The notes below the pieces were generated by a model. It saw only the letters and a list, made by a program, of their open reading frames with translations. It had not been told where the DNA came from and ran no database searches. A program made the position numbers and the translations under genes. This document shows, piece by piece, positions 25,074 to 34,500 of a stretch of 64,000 nt of DNA. Within the stretch, counting starts at the first letter, position 1. Every line of letters starts with the position of its first letter. Source of the stretch: Anaerococcus prevotii DSM 20548 (GTDB lineage Bacteria > Bacillota > Clostridia > Tissierellales > Peptoniphilaceae); NCBI RefSeq assembly GCF_000024105.1, contig NC_013171.1:558001-622000 (forward strand), read 5' to 3'.

Positions 25074-25132
25074 TGGCAAAACAAGGGTGTCCGAAGCCAA
25101 AGATGGGGGTTCGATTCCCTCCAGGCCTGCCA
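25059..25132 (+). tRNA. atypical tRNA-like gene, anticodon position CCG, weak anticodon stem
   Basis: 74 bases that fold as a tRNA: acceptor GGGTCTG with CAGGCCT (two G-U pairs), D-stem GTTT/AAAC, T-arm GGGGG-TTCGATT-CCCTC, variable loop of 4, discriminator G, encoded CCA (25130-25132), and a terminator four bases later. The anticodon arm is poor: only GGT/GCC pair around loop GTCCGAA, and the outer two positions are A-A and G-A. By position the anticodon is CCG (Arg, CGG). It may be a rare tRNA-Arg, a decayed tRNA, or a tRNA with a non-translational role. The D-arm resembles tRNA-Gly, but the discriminator G does not. Confidence 0.5.
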
Positions 25133-25136
25133 TTTT

Positions 25137-25160
25137 AGTTCGATTCGTCGAACTTTTTTC
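25137..25160 (+). terminator. terminator after tRNA-like gene
   Basis: AGTTCGA (25137-25143), TTCG loop, TCGAACT (25148-25154), then a T run. Confidence 0.92.
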
Positions 25161-25215
25161 TTTTGCAAGTAAAAATGAACTTACAATCTGTGCCTTAGTG
25201 AATAGCTGTAAAACA

Positions 25216-25243
25216 TTGCTAAATTTTCATTAAAGTATATAAT
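25216..25243 (+). promoter_or_regulatory. promoter of the RmlD-like/symporter pair
   Basis: TTGCTA (25216-25221), 16 bases, TATAAT (25238-25243), about 38 bases before the start codon. Confidence 0.5.
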
Positions 25244-25281
25244 AATACAATAGAAACATTAAAAATAGAAAAGAGGTTCTT

Positions 25282-26145
25282 ATGAAACTTGGAGTAAGAG
25301 ATAAGATTTGGATAACAGGATCTCACGGTAGACTCGGCTCTACTATCTATAGATACCTAGATCCAATCGATGCAGAAATAGTTGCAACAGACAAAAATGA
25401 AGTCGATATTACAAATCAAAAGGAAGTTTCTACATTTATAGAAAGACTTAGGCCAACCATAATCGTAAATGCCTCAGGTCTATCCAAGAAGAATGAATGT
25501 GAGAAAAATCCCGACGAGGCTTATCTTTTAAATGCTATAGGCGCCAAAAACATAGCCATAGCAGCCAACCGTCACCAGACCAAAATCGTCCAACTATCGA
25601 CAGGAGATGTCTTCGACGGTAACACAATCAATCCCTTCAAGGAAATAGATACGCCAAGACCTAACACGGTCTATGGTAAGAGTAAGTTTTTAGGTGAAGA
25701 ATTCGTAAGAAACTTCTCAAACTACTACTTTATAATCAGAGTGTCTAGACTATATTCCAGGGAAAATGCCTTCGTAGAAAATATAATAGACCAAGCCAAA
25801 AAGGGCAAGGTTATAATGCCAAAAGATAGGATCTCATCACCAACACCAGCCTTTGAGCTAAGTAAGTTCCTAATAGAATTAATCAAAACAAGTAACTTCG
25901 GCACCTACCACGCTTCATGCGAAGGCTATTGCTCTCATAAGGAATTTGCCCAAGAAGTAATGAACTATATGGGACTAGAGGCAGAAATCGAGGAAGTAAT
26001 CGATGAAAGCAAAGTTGACATGGTACCAAGCTTTAGAGGAATTAGAAATTACTACCTAGATATAACAGGTGGATATAGATTTAACGATTGGAAATCCGCT
26101 CTGCACGAGTACATCGACAAGGAGGGACTGAATGGAAAAAAATAA
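25282..26145 (+). CDS. RmlD-like NAD(P)-dependent sugar-nucleotide reductase
   Basis: Extended short-chain dehydrogenase, 287 residues. The N-terminal Rossmann loop is ITGSHGRLGS; NASGLSKKNECEKNPDEAYLLNA and the catalytic YGKSK (in NTVYGKSKFLGEE) match dTDP-4-dehydrorhamnose reductase relatives (PF04321). No other rhamnose genes are nearby, so the sugar substrate is uncertain, and the name rmlD would overstate the evidence. Overlaps the symporter gene by 14 bases. Confidence 0.82.
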   Translation: MKLGVRDKIWITGSHGRLGSTIYRYLDPIDAEIVATDKNEVDITNQKEVSTFIERLRPTIIVNASGLSKKNECEKNPDEAYLLNAIGAKNIAIAANRHQTKIVQLSTGDVFDGNTINPFKEIDTPRPNTVYGKSKFLGEEFVRNFSNYYFIIRVSRLYSRENAFVENIIDQAKKGKVIMPKDRISSPTPAFELSKFLIELIKTSNFGTYHASCEGYCSHKEFAQEVMNYMGLEAEIEEVIDESKVDMVPSFRGIRNYYLDITGGYRFNDWKSALHEYIDKEGLNGKK

Positions 26146-27409
26146 GAAAAAGAAACTAGGACTCTCCCAACAAATATTTATAGCCTTAATTGCAGGACTT
26201 GTAGTTGGAATCCTAATCCACTACTTCATGCCAGCCGGCCACTTCCGTGATGATGTCCTAGTAGAAGGAATATTTTACACCATAGGACAAGTTTTTATCA
26301 GGCTTATGCAAATGCTAGTAGTTCCACTAGTATTCTTCTCTATAGCGGACGGCTGTAGAAACTTAGGAGATACGGAAACCCTAGGTAAGGTTGGAGTAAG
26401 AATTGTATTATTTTATATATGTACAACAGCTCTTGCAATATTTTTATCCCTAATGCTTGCAAGAATTATCGGTCCAGGCAAGGGAATGAATATGAGCCTA
26501 GGAGCTAATGAGTTCGAGGTAGACGGAGGAGAAGAATTCTCCCTATCAAAAACCATCCTAAACTTTGTTCCAACCAACCCAATAGGTGCCCTAGCCAATG
26601 GAGAAATGATCCAAATAATTATATTTGCAGTTATAGTAGGTCTACTCATAGCTTCTATGGAAGATAGGCTAATCACATTGGGAAATGTCGTGACAGAGAT
26701 GAACGATCTAATGATGGGAATGACCATGTGGGTAATGAAACTTGCCCCAATCGGAGTATTCTTCCTCATATCAAGGACCTTCGCATCTCTTGGTTATGAT
26801 GTAATAATCTCCATGCTATCATACATGGCGACTGTACTTGGTGGACTTTTAGTACAACTTATACTTGTCTACATGGTCTTACTTACAGTATTTACTAGAG
26901 TCAATCCGATAAACTTCCTAAAGAAGTTTGCTCCAGTAATGACCTTCGCCTTCTCTACTGCATCAAGTAACGCAACAGTTCCAGTAAATATCAAAACCCT
27001 AGAAGAAATGGGAGTAGATAGAAAAATATCTTCCTTTACCATTCCCCTAGGAGCGACCATCAACATGGACGGAACTGCCATCATGCAGGGAGTTGCGGTA
27101 GTCTTTATTGCAAACGCCTATAACATCGACCTAACGGCAGCAGACTTTGCTACAGTAATACTTACAGCGACAATAGCATCAGTAGGAACAGCAGGAATCC
27201 CATCTGTCGGACTAATCACCCTATCCATGGTCCTTCAATCAGTAGGACTTCCAGTAGAAGGAATAGCGATGATCATGGGTATTGACAGAATCCTAGACAT
27301 GGCAAGATCTGCCATAAACATCTCAGGAGATGCCACTGGAACAATAATAGTAGCAAACTCAGTAGGATCCTTTAACAAGGAAAAATATATTAGAAAAGTT
27401 GAAAAATGA
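26132..27409 (+). CDS. dicarboxylate/amino acid:cation symporter (DAACS family)
   Basis: Sodium- or proton-coupled importer of glutamate, aspartate or C4-dicarboxylates; 425 residues with about eight helices. Family hallmarks are the serine-rich re-entrant loop AFSTASSNATVPVN, the NMDGTAIMQG substrate/cation site, and the C-terminal ILDMARSAINISGDATGTIIVA. The start lies inside the end of the upstream reductase gene. A strong hairpin ends the transcript. Confidence 0.93.
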   Translation: MEKNKKKKLGLSQQIFIALIAGLVVGILIHYFMPAGHFRDDVLVEGIFYTIGQVFIRLMQMLVVPLVFFSIADGCRNLGDTETLGKVGVRIVLFYICTTALAIFLSLMLARIIGPGKGMNMSLGANEFEVDGGEEFSLSKTILNFVPTNPIGALANGEMIQIIIFAVIVGLLIASMEDRLITLGNVVTEMNDLMMGMTMWVMKLAPIGVFFLISRTFASLGYDVIISMLSYMATVLGGLLVQLILVYMVLLTVFTRVNPINFLKKFAPVMTFAFSTASSNATVPVNIKTLEEMGVDRKISSFTIPLGATINMDGTAIMQGVAVVFIANAYNIDLTAADFATVILTATIASVGTAGIPSVGLITLSMVLQSVGLPVEGIAMIMGIDRILDMARSAINISGDATGTIIVANSVGSFNKEKYIRKVEK

Positions 27410-27414
27410 AAATA

Positions 27415-27453
27415 AATCGGCAAAAGCTTATCAAAAGCTTGCCGATTTTTTTG
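27415..27453 (+). terminator. terminator after the symporter
   Basis: AATCGGC (27415-27421) with GCCGATT (27441-27447), extended inside by AAGCTT/AAGCTT, then TTTTT. Confidence 0.9.
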
Positions 27454-27555
27454 TGGAGAAATTGATTAAGTGCTTGATAAAGCTTGTTGATTATAAATAA
27501 TAAATATTTAACGAATAAAGAGTAATATTATAGGAATAATAGATAATTATCTTAT

Positions 27556-29355
27556 TTAATCATTCCTCCAAAAGTGATATATTGGAAGTTTTCTAAAATT
27601 ATCTTGATCGATATCTGACATTTTCATGAAATATCTGTTTGCTTGCCTTTGCTGTTCCAATAACAGATAGGCTCCTACCATATATTGATAATTGTTTGAT
27701 TTATTTTCTATAATTCTATATAATTCATCAATTTCATCATCTGTTAAATTTCTCTGCCTTTTATAAACTTGAAGTAGATTTAAAATTTTAATTTCTTGTT
27801 CTAGCTCATCATCAGGTGATGTTCTTATCCATTGAGCAAGCTCTACACAGGTCTCTGTAATTTCCTCTTTTCTTATTCCTTTAGCCTTGTCTAAAGCTAA
27901 TAACAGTTCTATAAGAAAAGAATTTGCACTAGGAAAAGTGTACTTGTTATGATCGATTTCTTTAAAATCAAGGATAATTTTAGTAAAATCTATGTTGTTT
28001 AAGGTAAGAATATCATTAGTACTTAGAGTAAGGAATTGAGACACATCATAATATTTAGTTTCTTTATCTTCTTCGATATGTTTAGAATATAAATGAATAT
28101 CAAAGAAATCATTTAATTTAAATTTATTATGGGCTTCTAGTTCTTCAAAGAATAATAGAAATTTAAGATTACCGACATTAACATAATGTAGAGAATTGCC
28201 AATATCTTCATTTATAACAATATTTCTATCGTAAACAAAAGCACTAATTAATACATTTAAATGTTTTAAATCTTGTTTTTCCAATTCATTAAAATTTATG
28301 TCTTCTTTACATCCCAATATATCAAGAGTTTTAACAACGTCTTTTGTAAATTCTAATTTTTGCTTCATTTGATTTATATCAAAATTATTATAACTTAGTT
28401 TCTTCCTATCTATTTCAATTATCTCGTCATTAATCCTAAAGTATCCTTCTTCTAATATTTTAATGTTGAACTCAAGATCTTTTGCTAATACTCTAGCTTT
28501 GCTGGAACTTTCATAATTTATCTTAAAATGATCATCTGTTTCATTAAAAATCAAATTTAAACTTTCTCCAATACGTAATATATATTGATCTATTTTTCTT
28601 ATGATTTTTATTTTATTATAATATATTTTTCCATTTACTGATATACTAGTATCCATAATATTGCTTATGCTATGAACTTTTGGTAAAGCATTAACAGGTA
28701 TAAGAGTTGAACTGCCCTTTAGTCTTGCGTAAAAATAATGATCATTTTCTAGTAATGTTTTATAAGATTCAAATTTTGAGGTTGAAGAAATAGGTATAAC
28801 TATTTCTTCAATTTTATCTATTTTTCCTATTTGATCTAATTGTATATAATCATTTAAATTAAAGCTAGTTTGTCTTTTACAATCCATATAGAAATTTTTA
28901 AGAATAATCTCTTTCTTAGCATTCTCAGTAGGAAAAGCCTTAAGCTTCAATGATTTATTTTTTTGTTTACTTACATTTTTAAGAATGTTTTTTAATTTAA
29001 TAGGTGTGAGGGCATTGTAGTATATTTTGGTTTCTTGTGTGTTGCCGGGATTAATATATACAACAAATAAAAAACATCCTCCATCATTAAAATAGTTTCT
29101 TAAATCAGAAACTTTCATAATATATGAGATTTCGTCCGATGATTGATTCTTTTTAATTTTTCCTTTTACTTGAACTGGGACTCTACCAATTATATTAGAC
29201 TTATGACCCTTTATCTTTTCATATATAATAATGTGCCCGTCCCATGAAGGTTCCTTATCATTGTCTGAAATAAATTCTTCTAAGCATTCAGTTATGGTTA
29301 TGCTATTCTTAACTGCATTGACTGATATTGTCTCTATATCCTTATTATTTAGTAT
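27556..29355 (-). CDS. DUF4365-domain nuclease-like protein with non-ATG start
   Basis: The first ATG is at 29118, but the frame stays open upstream and encodes the conserved DUF4365 core there: EPSWDGHIIIY and GRVPVQVKGK (about residues 37-68), the PD-(D/E)xK-like Asp and QxK pair. YFNDGGCFLFVVYI and IYYNALTPIKLKNIL continue the domain after the ATG. An AGGAGG ribosome site (29367-29362) lies 6 bases before an ATA codon at 29355; no ATG, GTG, TTG or CTG occurs in frame between. The full protein would be about 599 residues, with a long unassigned C-terminal part. Either ATA is the start or an ATG was lost. Lies back-to-back with a restriction system. Confidence 0.75.
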   Translation of the reverse strand: MLNNKDIETISVNAVKNSITITECLEEFISDNDKEPSWDGHIIIYEKIKGHKSNIIGRVPVQVKGKIKKNQSSDEISYIMKVSDLRNYFNDGGCFLFVVYINPGNTQETKIYYNALTPIKLKNILKNVSKQKNKSLKLKAFPTENAKKEIILKNFYMDCKRQTSFNLNDYIQLDQIGKIDKIEEIVIPISSTSKFESYKTLLENDHYFYARLKGSSTLIPVNALPKVHSISNIMDTSISVNGKIYYNKIKIIRKIDQYILRIGESLNLIFNETDDHFKINYESSSKARVLAKDLEFNIKILEEGYFRINDEIIEIDRKKLSYNNFDINQMKQKLEFTKDVVKTLDILGCKEDINFNELEKQDLKHLNVLISAFVYDRNIVINEDIGNSLHYVNVGNLKFLLFFEELEAHNKFKLNDFFDIHLYSKHIEEDKETKYYDVSQFLTLSTNDILTLNNIDFTKIILDFKEIDHNKYTFPSANSFLIELLLALDKAKGIRKEEITETCVELAQWIRTSPDDELEQEIKILNLLQVYKRQRNLTDDEIDELYRIIENKSNNYQYMVGAYLLLEQQRQANRYFMKMSDIDQDNFRKLPIYHFWRND

Positions 29356-29415
29356 ATTGCGCCTCCTTTATTATTGTATATGTGTAAATTGGATACTAGT
29401 GTTCTGGTTTCCATT

Positions 29416-29584
29416 AATGAAACAAACAGCTAATAACTATTTTATACAATAATAGTACCTTTAATGTCTGCAAAGGTCAAAGAAGGTTAAATGTGTTAGT
29501 GTTATTTTAGTGAATTAAATGATATAATATTTATTAAGTAAGAATATTATACAAATAATATTTATCTATAGATTTGAGGTTATT
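29416..29584. promoter_or_regulatory. divergent promoter region of the defence island
   Basis: Between the DUF4365 gene and the methylase gene. ACTATT-TTATACAAT-AATAGT (near 29435-29455) is an inverted repeat. TATAAT at 29523-29528 may serve the plus-strand operon, whose -35 is weak. Nothing else is recognised here. Confidence 0.35.
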
Positions 29585-30505
29585 ATGGAACAACCGTTGA
29601 TTGATTTTGACTCTTATCCTATAAGGTTAACTTTAAAGAAGTTACTTAAGGATAAGTCAACTAAAAAGAATATTATATGGGCGACCAATACTTATGAATA
29701 TCTTGGGGAGAGTTTTGATGATAGGGCTCAGATTAGTGAAGCTGTATTTAATCATGGCTTTAGTCTTGAGCCTAGGACTAGCAAGTCTCAAGCAACCCAA
29801 CTTGAGCGTACCAGGAAGAAGGCTGAAGTTTATACTCCTAGCTGGGTGGTCAACTTTATGAATAATTATTGTGACGAAGTCTGGTTTGGGAGAAAAGATG
29901 TCTTCAATGTTCAAAAGGGAGAGACTTGGGATCCTGTTAGAGAGAAAATTATATTTCCTGAAGGAAAGACCTGGAAGGATTATGTGGATTCTCCAAGACT
30001 TGAAATAACTTGCGGAGAAGGACCCTATCTAGTTTCTAGATATGATGTAGCGACAAGCAAAATTATTAGACACACTATTAATAGGATAGGAATCCTTGAT
30101 AGGAAACTAAGAATTGTTAATGAAAATACACAAAACAAAGAAGACTGGATCAAATGGGCTATAAGGGCTGTTCAGGCTTCTTATGGTTATGAATACCAGG
30201 GCGATAGCCTTTTGATAGCGAGGATAAATGTTCTATTGACCTTTGTAGATTATTATGAGAGAAGATGGGATTGTGATGTGGAAAAAAAAGTTCTTGAGAA
30301 GCTTGCCAATATCATTTCTTGGAACCTCTGGCAGATGGATGGACTCACGGATAATGTTCCTTTTGGAGCGCCTGCAGGTGAGCCTGACCAGTTAAGTTTT
30401 TTGGAAGTTAGCGAAGAAGAAGAAAGAGAACCTGTGGCCTGTAGGATTTATGATTGGAAGGCCAACAAGAGCCAGACCTATGCATCAATGAAGGAGTTTA
30501 TATGA
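29585..30505 (+). CDS. restriction-modification DNA methylase, N-terminal subunit (motif I)
   Basis: 306 residues resembling the first half of Eco57I-like N6-adenine methylases. TPSWVVNFMNNYCDEVW acts as motif X, and EITCGEGPYLVSRYD (about residue 139-153) as the SAM-binding motif I. The catalytic NPPF motif is not in this protein but at the start of the next gene, which overlaps by four bases (ATGA). Similar split pairs, usually labelled restriction endonuclease subunit M plus Eco57I methylase-domain protein, are known in Firmicutes. The split is therefore probably natural and not a recent frameshift. Confidence 0.8.
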   Translation: MEQPLIDFDSYPIRLTLKKLLKDKSTKKNIIWATNTYEYLGESFDDRAQISEAVFNHGFSLEPRTSKSQATQLERTRKKAEVYTPSWVVNFMNNYCDEVWFGRKDVFNVQKGETWDPVREKIIFPEGKTWKDYVDSPRLEITCGEGPYLVSRYDVATSKIIRHTINRIGILDRKLRIVNENTQNKEDWIKWAIRAVQASYGYEYQGDSLLIARINVLLTFVDYYERRWDCDVEKKVLEKLANIISWNLWQMDGLTDNVPFGAPAGEPDQLSFLEVSEEEEREPVACRIYDWKANKSQTYASMKEFI

Positions 30506-31527
30506 AAAAATTTGATTTTGTGGTGGGTAATCCGCCATTTAATGAAACTGTAGAAGGCAGGAGTGAAGAGCCCCCTATTTATCATTTCTTTTATGACGGA
30601 TCAATAAGCATTGGAAATAATATAACCTTTATTACGCCGTCTAGATTTATATTCGACAGCGGGAAAACTCCATCAAAATGGAATAAAAAAATGCTAAATA
30701 GTCCTCACTTTAAAATATTGAATTATGAGCCAGTAGGATCTAAAGTATTTCCTACGACTGATATCAAGGGTGGTGTAGCTATTACTTCATGGGATAATAC
30801 AAAAACCTTTGAGCCAGTACGAATATTTTATCCTCACAATGAAATCGAAAATATAGTTAGAAAAGTAAAAAATATTACCAGCGATTTTTTTAATATAATT
30901 ATTTTTTCAAATACAAGTTATAAATACGATAAATTATTTTATGAAGAAAATCCTGACTTTGAAAATAGAGTGTCTGGAGGTTCAAGGAGATATCTATCAT
31001 CATCTTGTTTCAAAAAATTTCCAGAAGCTTTTTTAGATGATAAAATAGATGAAAATAGTATTGAAATTGTTGGAAGAAAAAATTACAAAAGAACGACAAA
31101 ATATTTTAATAAAAATTATTTGATTCCACCAGAAAATTTCTACAATTATAAATTGGTGCTTCCTAGTTCTAATGGTAGCGGTATCTTTGGAGAAACTTTA
31201 AGCGACCCATTTGTTGGAAAACCTATGGAAGGATATACCGAAACGTTTGTAACATTTGGAAATTTCAGTGAATTTCAAGAAGCAAATAATAGTTTGAAAT
31301 ATATAAAAACTAAATTCGCTAGAGCCATGCTAAATTCAAAGAAAGTTACTCAAGGAAACAAAAATTCAAAAGTATGGGAAAATGTCCCACTCCAAGACTT
31401 CACAGAAAACTCAGACATTGACTGGTCACAGTCTATTGCTGAGATTGACCAGCAATTGTACAAAAAATATGGCCTAAGTTCTGAAGAGATTGAATTTATC
31501 GAAGAAAAAGTACAGGAGATGGAATAA
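30502..31527 (+). CDS. Eco57I-like DNA methylase, catalytic subunit (NPPF)
   Basis: 341 residues starting MKKFDFVVGNPPFNE, with the N6-adenine methylase motif IV NPPF at residues 10-13. I chose ATG 30502, five bases after AAGGAG, over an upstream in-frame ATG at 30454. The remainder probably contributes target recognition (FITPSRFIF, GGVAITSWDNT and the KLVLPSSNGSG region). It has no motif I and must pair with the preceding protein. Codon use is more AT-rich and less patterned than in the housekeeping genes. The stop overlaps the next start by one base. Confidence 0.85.
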   Translation: MKKFDFVVGNPPFNETVEGRSEEPPIYHFFYDGSISIGNNITFITPSRFIFDSGKTPSKWNKKMLNSPHFKILNYEPVGSKVFPTTDIKGGVAITSWDNTKTFEPVRIFYPHNEIENIVRKVKNITSDFFNIIIFSNTSYKYDKLFYEENPDFENRVSGGSRRYLSSSCFKKFPEAFLDDKIDENSIEIVGRKNYKRTTKYFNKNYLIPPENFYNYKLVLPSSNGSGIFGETLSDPFVGKPMEGYTETFVTFGNFSEFQEANNSLKYIKTKFARAMLNSKKVTQGNKNSKVWENVPLQDFTENSDIDWSQSIAEIDQQLYKKYGLSSEEIEFIEEKVQEME

Positions 31528-34500
31528 TGACTGAAGCAAAGATTTCTACCACCAAGGAAATTATCCCTATATGCTATGCCTATACTACTCCTGGTGTGAC
31601 CTACCACGAGGGATGGACAAAGATTGGTTTTACTGAAAGAGATGTAGAAACTAGGGTCAGAGAGCAAGTGGGCACTACTGGCATTATATACAAAATCGAA
31701 TGGGAGAAAAACGCCGTCTACGAAGGCTCAAACGATACCTTTAGGGATTCTGATTTTCATAAATACCTTGAAAACAATAATATTGAAAGAGAGCCAGGGC
31801 TTGAATGGTTTAAGATTGATCCTTTGCTTGCCAAAAATAAATTTGATGAATTTAAGGAAAATAGAGGACTTATAGAAACAAACTTAAAACCTGCTCCTTA
31901 TATACTTAGGAACGAACAAGCTAACGCAGTAGACATAACAATGAAATATTTTAAAAACCATGATAAGGGAGAATTCCTCTGGAATGCCAAACCACGTTTT
32001 GGTAAAACTCTCGCTTCTTATGACCTTTGTATGAAGATGGGTTTTGAGAAAATCTTGATTGTTACAAATAGACCTGCTATTGCGAACTCTTGGTATGATG
32101 ATTTTGTTAAATTCATAGGTCCAGCTAGTGGTTATTTCTTTATTAGTCGAGTGGATGCCCTTAGGGATAAGAAATTTGTCTTGACTAGAGATGAGTATAT
32201 GGACAAGGTAGACCTTAATAAGACCAAGGGATTTATAGAATTTGTAAGCCTTCAAGACCTCAAGGGGTCAATCCACTTTGGTGGTGATATTCCAAAGCTT
32301 GAGGAAGTTGCAAATATCAATTGGGATATACTAATAATCGATGAGGCTCACGAGGGCGTGGATACCTACAAGACAGACCAAGCTTTTAACCAAATTGAAA
32401 GAGCTAATACCCTCCATCTTTCTGGAACACCTTTTAAGGCCCTTTCCAATTTCAAATTTGCAGACGATGCAATCTACAATTGGACCTATGCTGATGAACA
32501 AAGAGCAAAAAGAGATTTTGTTTCAGAAGATCTTGGAGAAAATCCTTATGAAACCCTGCCAAGGCTCAATCTTTTTACCTATCAGATTTCAGATATTATA
32601 AGAGATGAGCTTGATGATGGGATAGATCTTGATGGAGAAAGTGTTGAGTATGCCTTTGATCTTAATGAATTTTTCTCAACAAATGAGAGAGGAGCCTTTG
32701 TCTATGGTGATGATGTGGATAAGTTCTTGGATGCACTTACGGATGAGAATAGAACTAAGTTTCCATTTTCTACACCAGAGCTTAGGGATGAGATAAAACA
32801 CTCCTTTTGGATTCTAAACAGGGTTGATTCTGCCAAGGCTCTTAAGAGAAAGCTTGAACTAAATCCGGTTTTTAAGGACTATAAGATTGTCCTTGCCGCA
32901 GGTGATGGCAAGATAGATGATGAAGTAATTACAGAAGAGTCTTTGGACCGTGTAAGAGACGCTATAAAAAATTACGATAAGACCATTACCCTATCTGTTG
33001 GCCAACTTACTACAGGTATAACTGTACCCGAGTGGACAGCAGTCCTAATGCTTGCCAATATGAAGTCTCCTTCTCTTTATATGCAGGCGGCTTTTAGAGC
33101 ACAAAATCCCTGTCTATTTTCTAATGGAGGCAAACATTTTAGGAAGAAAAACGCCTATGTTTTTGACTTTGATCCAGCAAGAACCTTAGATATTTTTGAA
33201 CAATTTGCCAATGACCTACATCCTACTACAAGTGGTGGTGGAGGAGACGATGAGACTAGGAAAAGGCAAGTCAGAGAACTTCTAAACTTTTTCCCAGTAT
33301 ATGGGGAAGATGAAGATGGGGTTATGATTGAACTAGATGCAGAAAAAGTTTTATCTATTCCAAGAAAGATTAAGGCTTATGAAGTTGTAAATCGTGGCTT
33401 TATGTCAAACTTCCTTTTTGCAAATATTTCGAATATCTTTAGGGCTCCCCAAGAGATAAAAGAAACCATCAAGAAGATGAAATCTTATAAGGAAGGTAAA
33501 AAGATACCTATAAATATGGATGATGATACTGCTGATGAATTAGACCTTGATGAAAATGGCCAAATAGATATTCCAGAAGAGAAAATTATATGGCAAGCAC
33601 AAAAAGTCTTTGGTAAAAAAATTTATAAGGACATAGAATATGGCATAGATCAGGCTCAATCTGACTTAGTTCTTGTGAAAACTCCTAGAAAAACCCAATT
33701 AGAAGAGGTCTTAGATACCTATACCAAGCCAATAAGCAAGATTATAGTAGACACGGCTAAGGAAGAATATAAAGATGAAATGGTAAGGTCAACTGAAAGA
33801 AAAATTCAAAGGACTATTGAAGATAAAGTTGCTTCTATTGTCAAAAAAGAATTTGGAAACTATGAGATTGAAAGAAATACCATAGAAAGCCAAAGGAAAG
33901 AAGAACTTTCTAAATCAAAATCATCAATTGAATCTAGTGCTATTGATAAAAAATATAACGACTTATATGAGTCCAAGTATGATGAATTTAGCAAAAAAGT
34001 TAGAGAGGCTGTCAACGATTATAAAACAATCGAAGATTATACTATTGCTACTACTGAAATAATTGAAAATGACAATAGAGAAAGAGAAAAGAAGACTGAA
34101 GAAGATAAGATGAGAGACAATCTCAGGGGCTTTTCTAGAACTATTCCTTCATTCCTCATGGCTTACGGTGATTATGATACAAGGCTAGATAATTTTGATA
34201 AAATTATTCCAAATGAAGTCTTTCTTGAAGTTACAAGCATAAGTATAGATGAATTTAGGATGCTTAGAGACGGCTATGATTATCTTGATGAAGAAACTGG
34301 TGAAATGAAGCACTATGAAGGTCATCTTTTCAATGAACGAGTATTTAATGACTCTGTGAAAGAATTTTTGGATAAAAAAGTTAAGCTTGCCAATTATTTC
34401 GATCCAGAAGTCAAAAGGGATATATTCGACTATATACCACCTCAAAAAACTAACCAAATCTTTACACCGAGAAAAGTTGTAAATCAGATGCTAGATCTTC

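Noticed and set aside
25059-25132. Standard tRNA-Gly
   Set aside because: The D-arm fits Gly, but the loop gives CCG, not TCC/GCC/CCC in register, and the discriminator is G, not U. Reported as atypical instead.
30454-30502. A single methylase gene broken by a frameshift
   Set aside because: The second gene has its own AAGGAG and ATG, and the ATGA overlap is tidy. Split pairs of this type are known, so I treat them as two genes.
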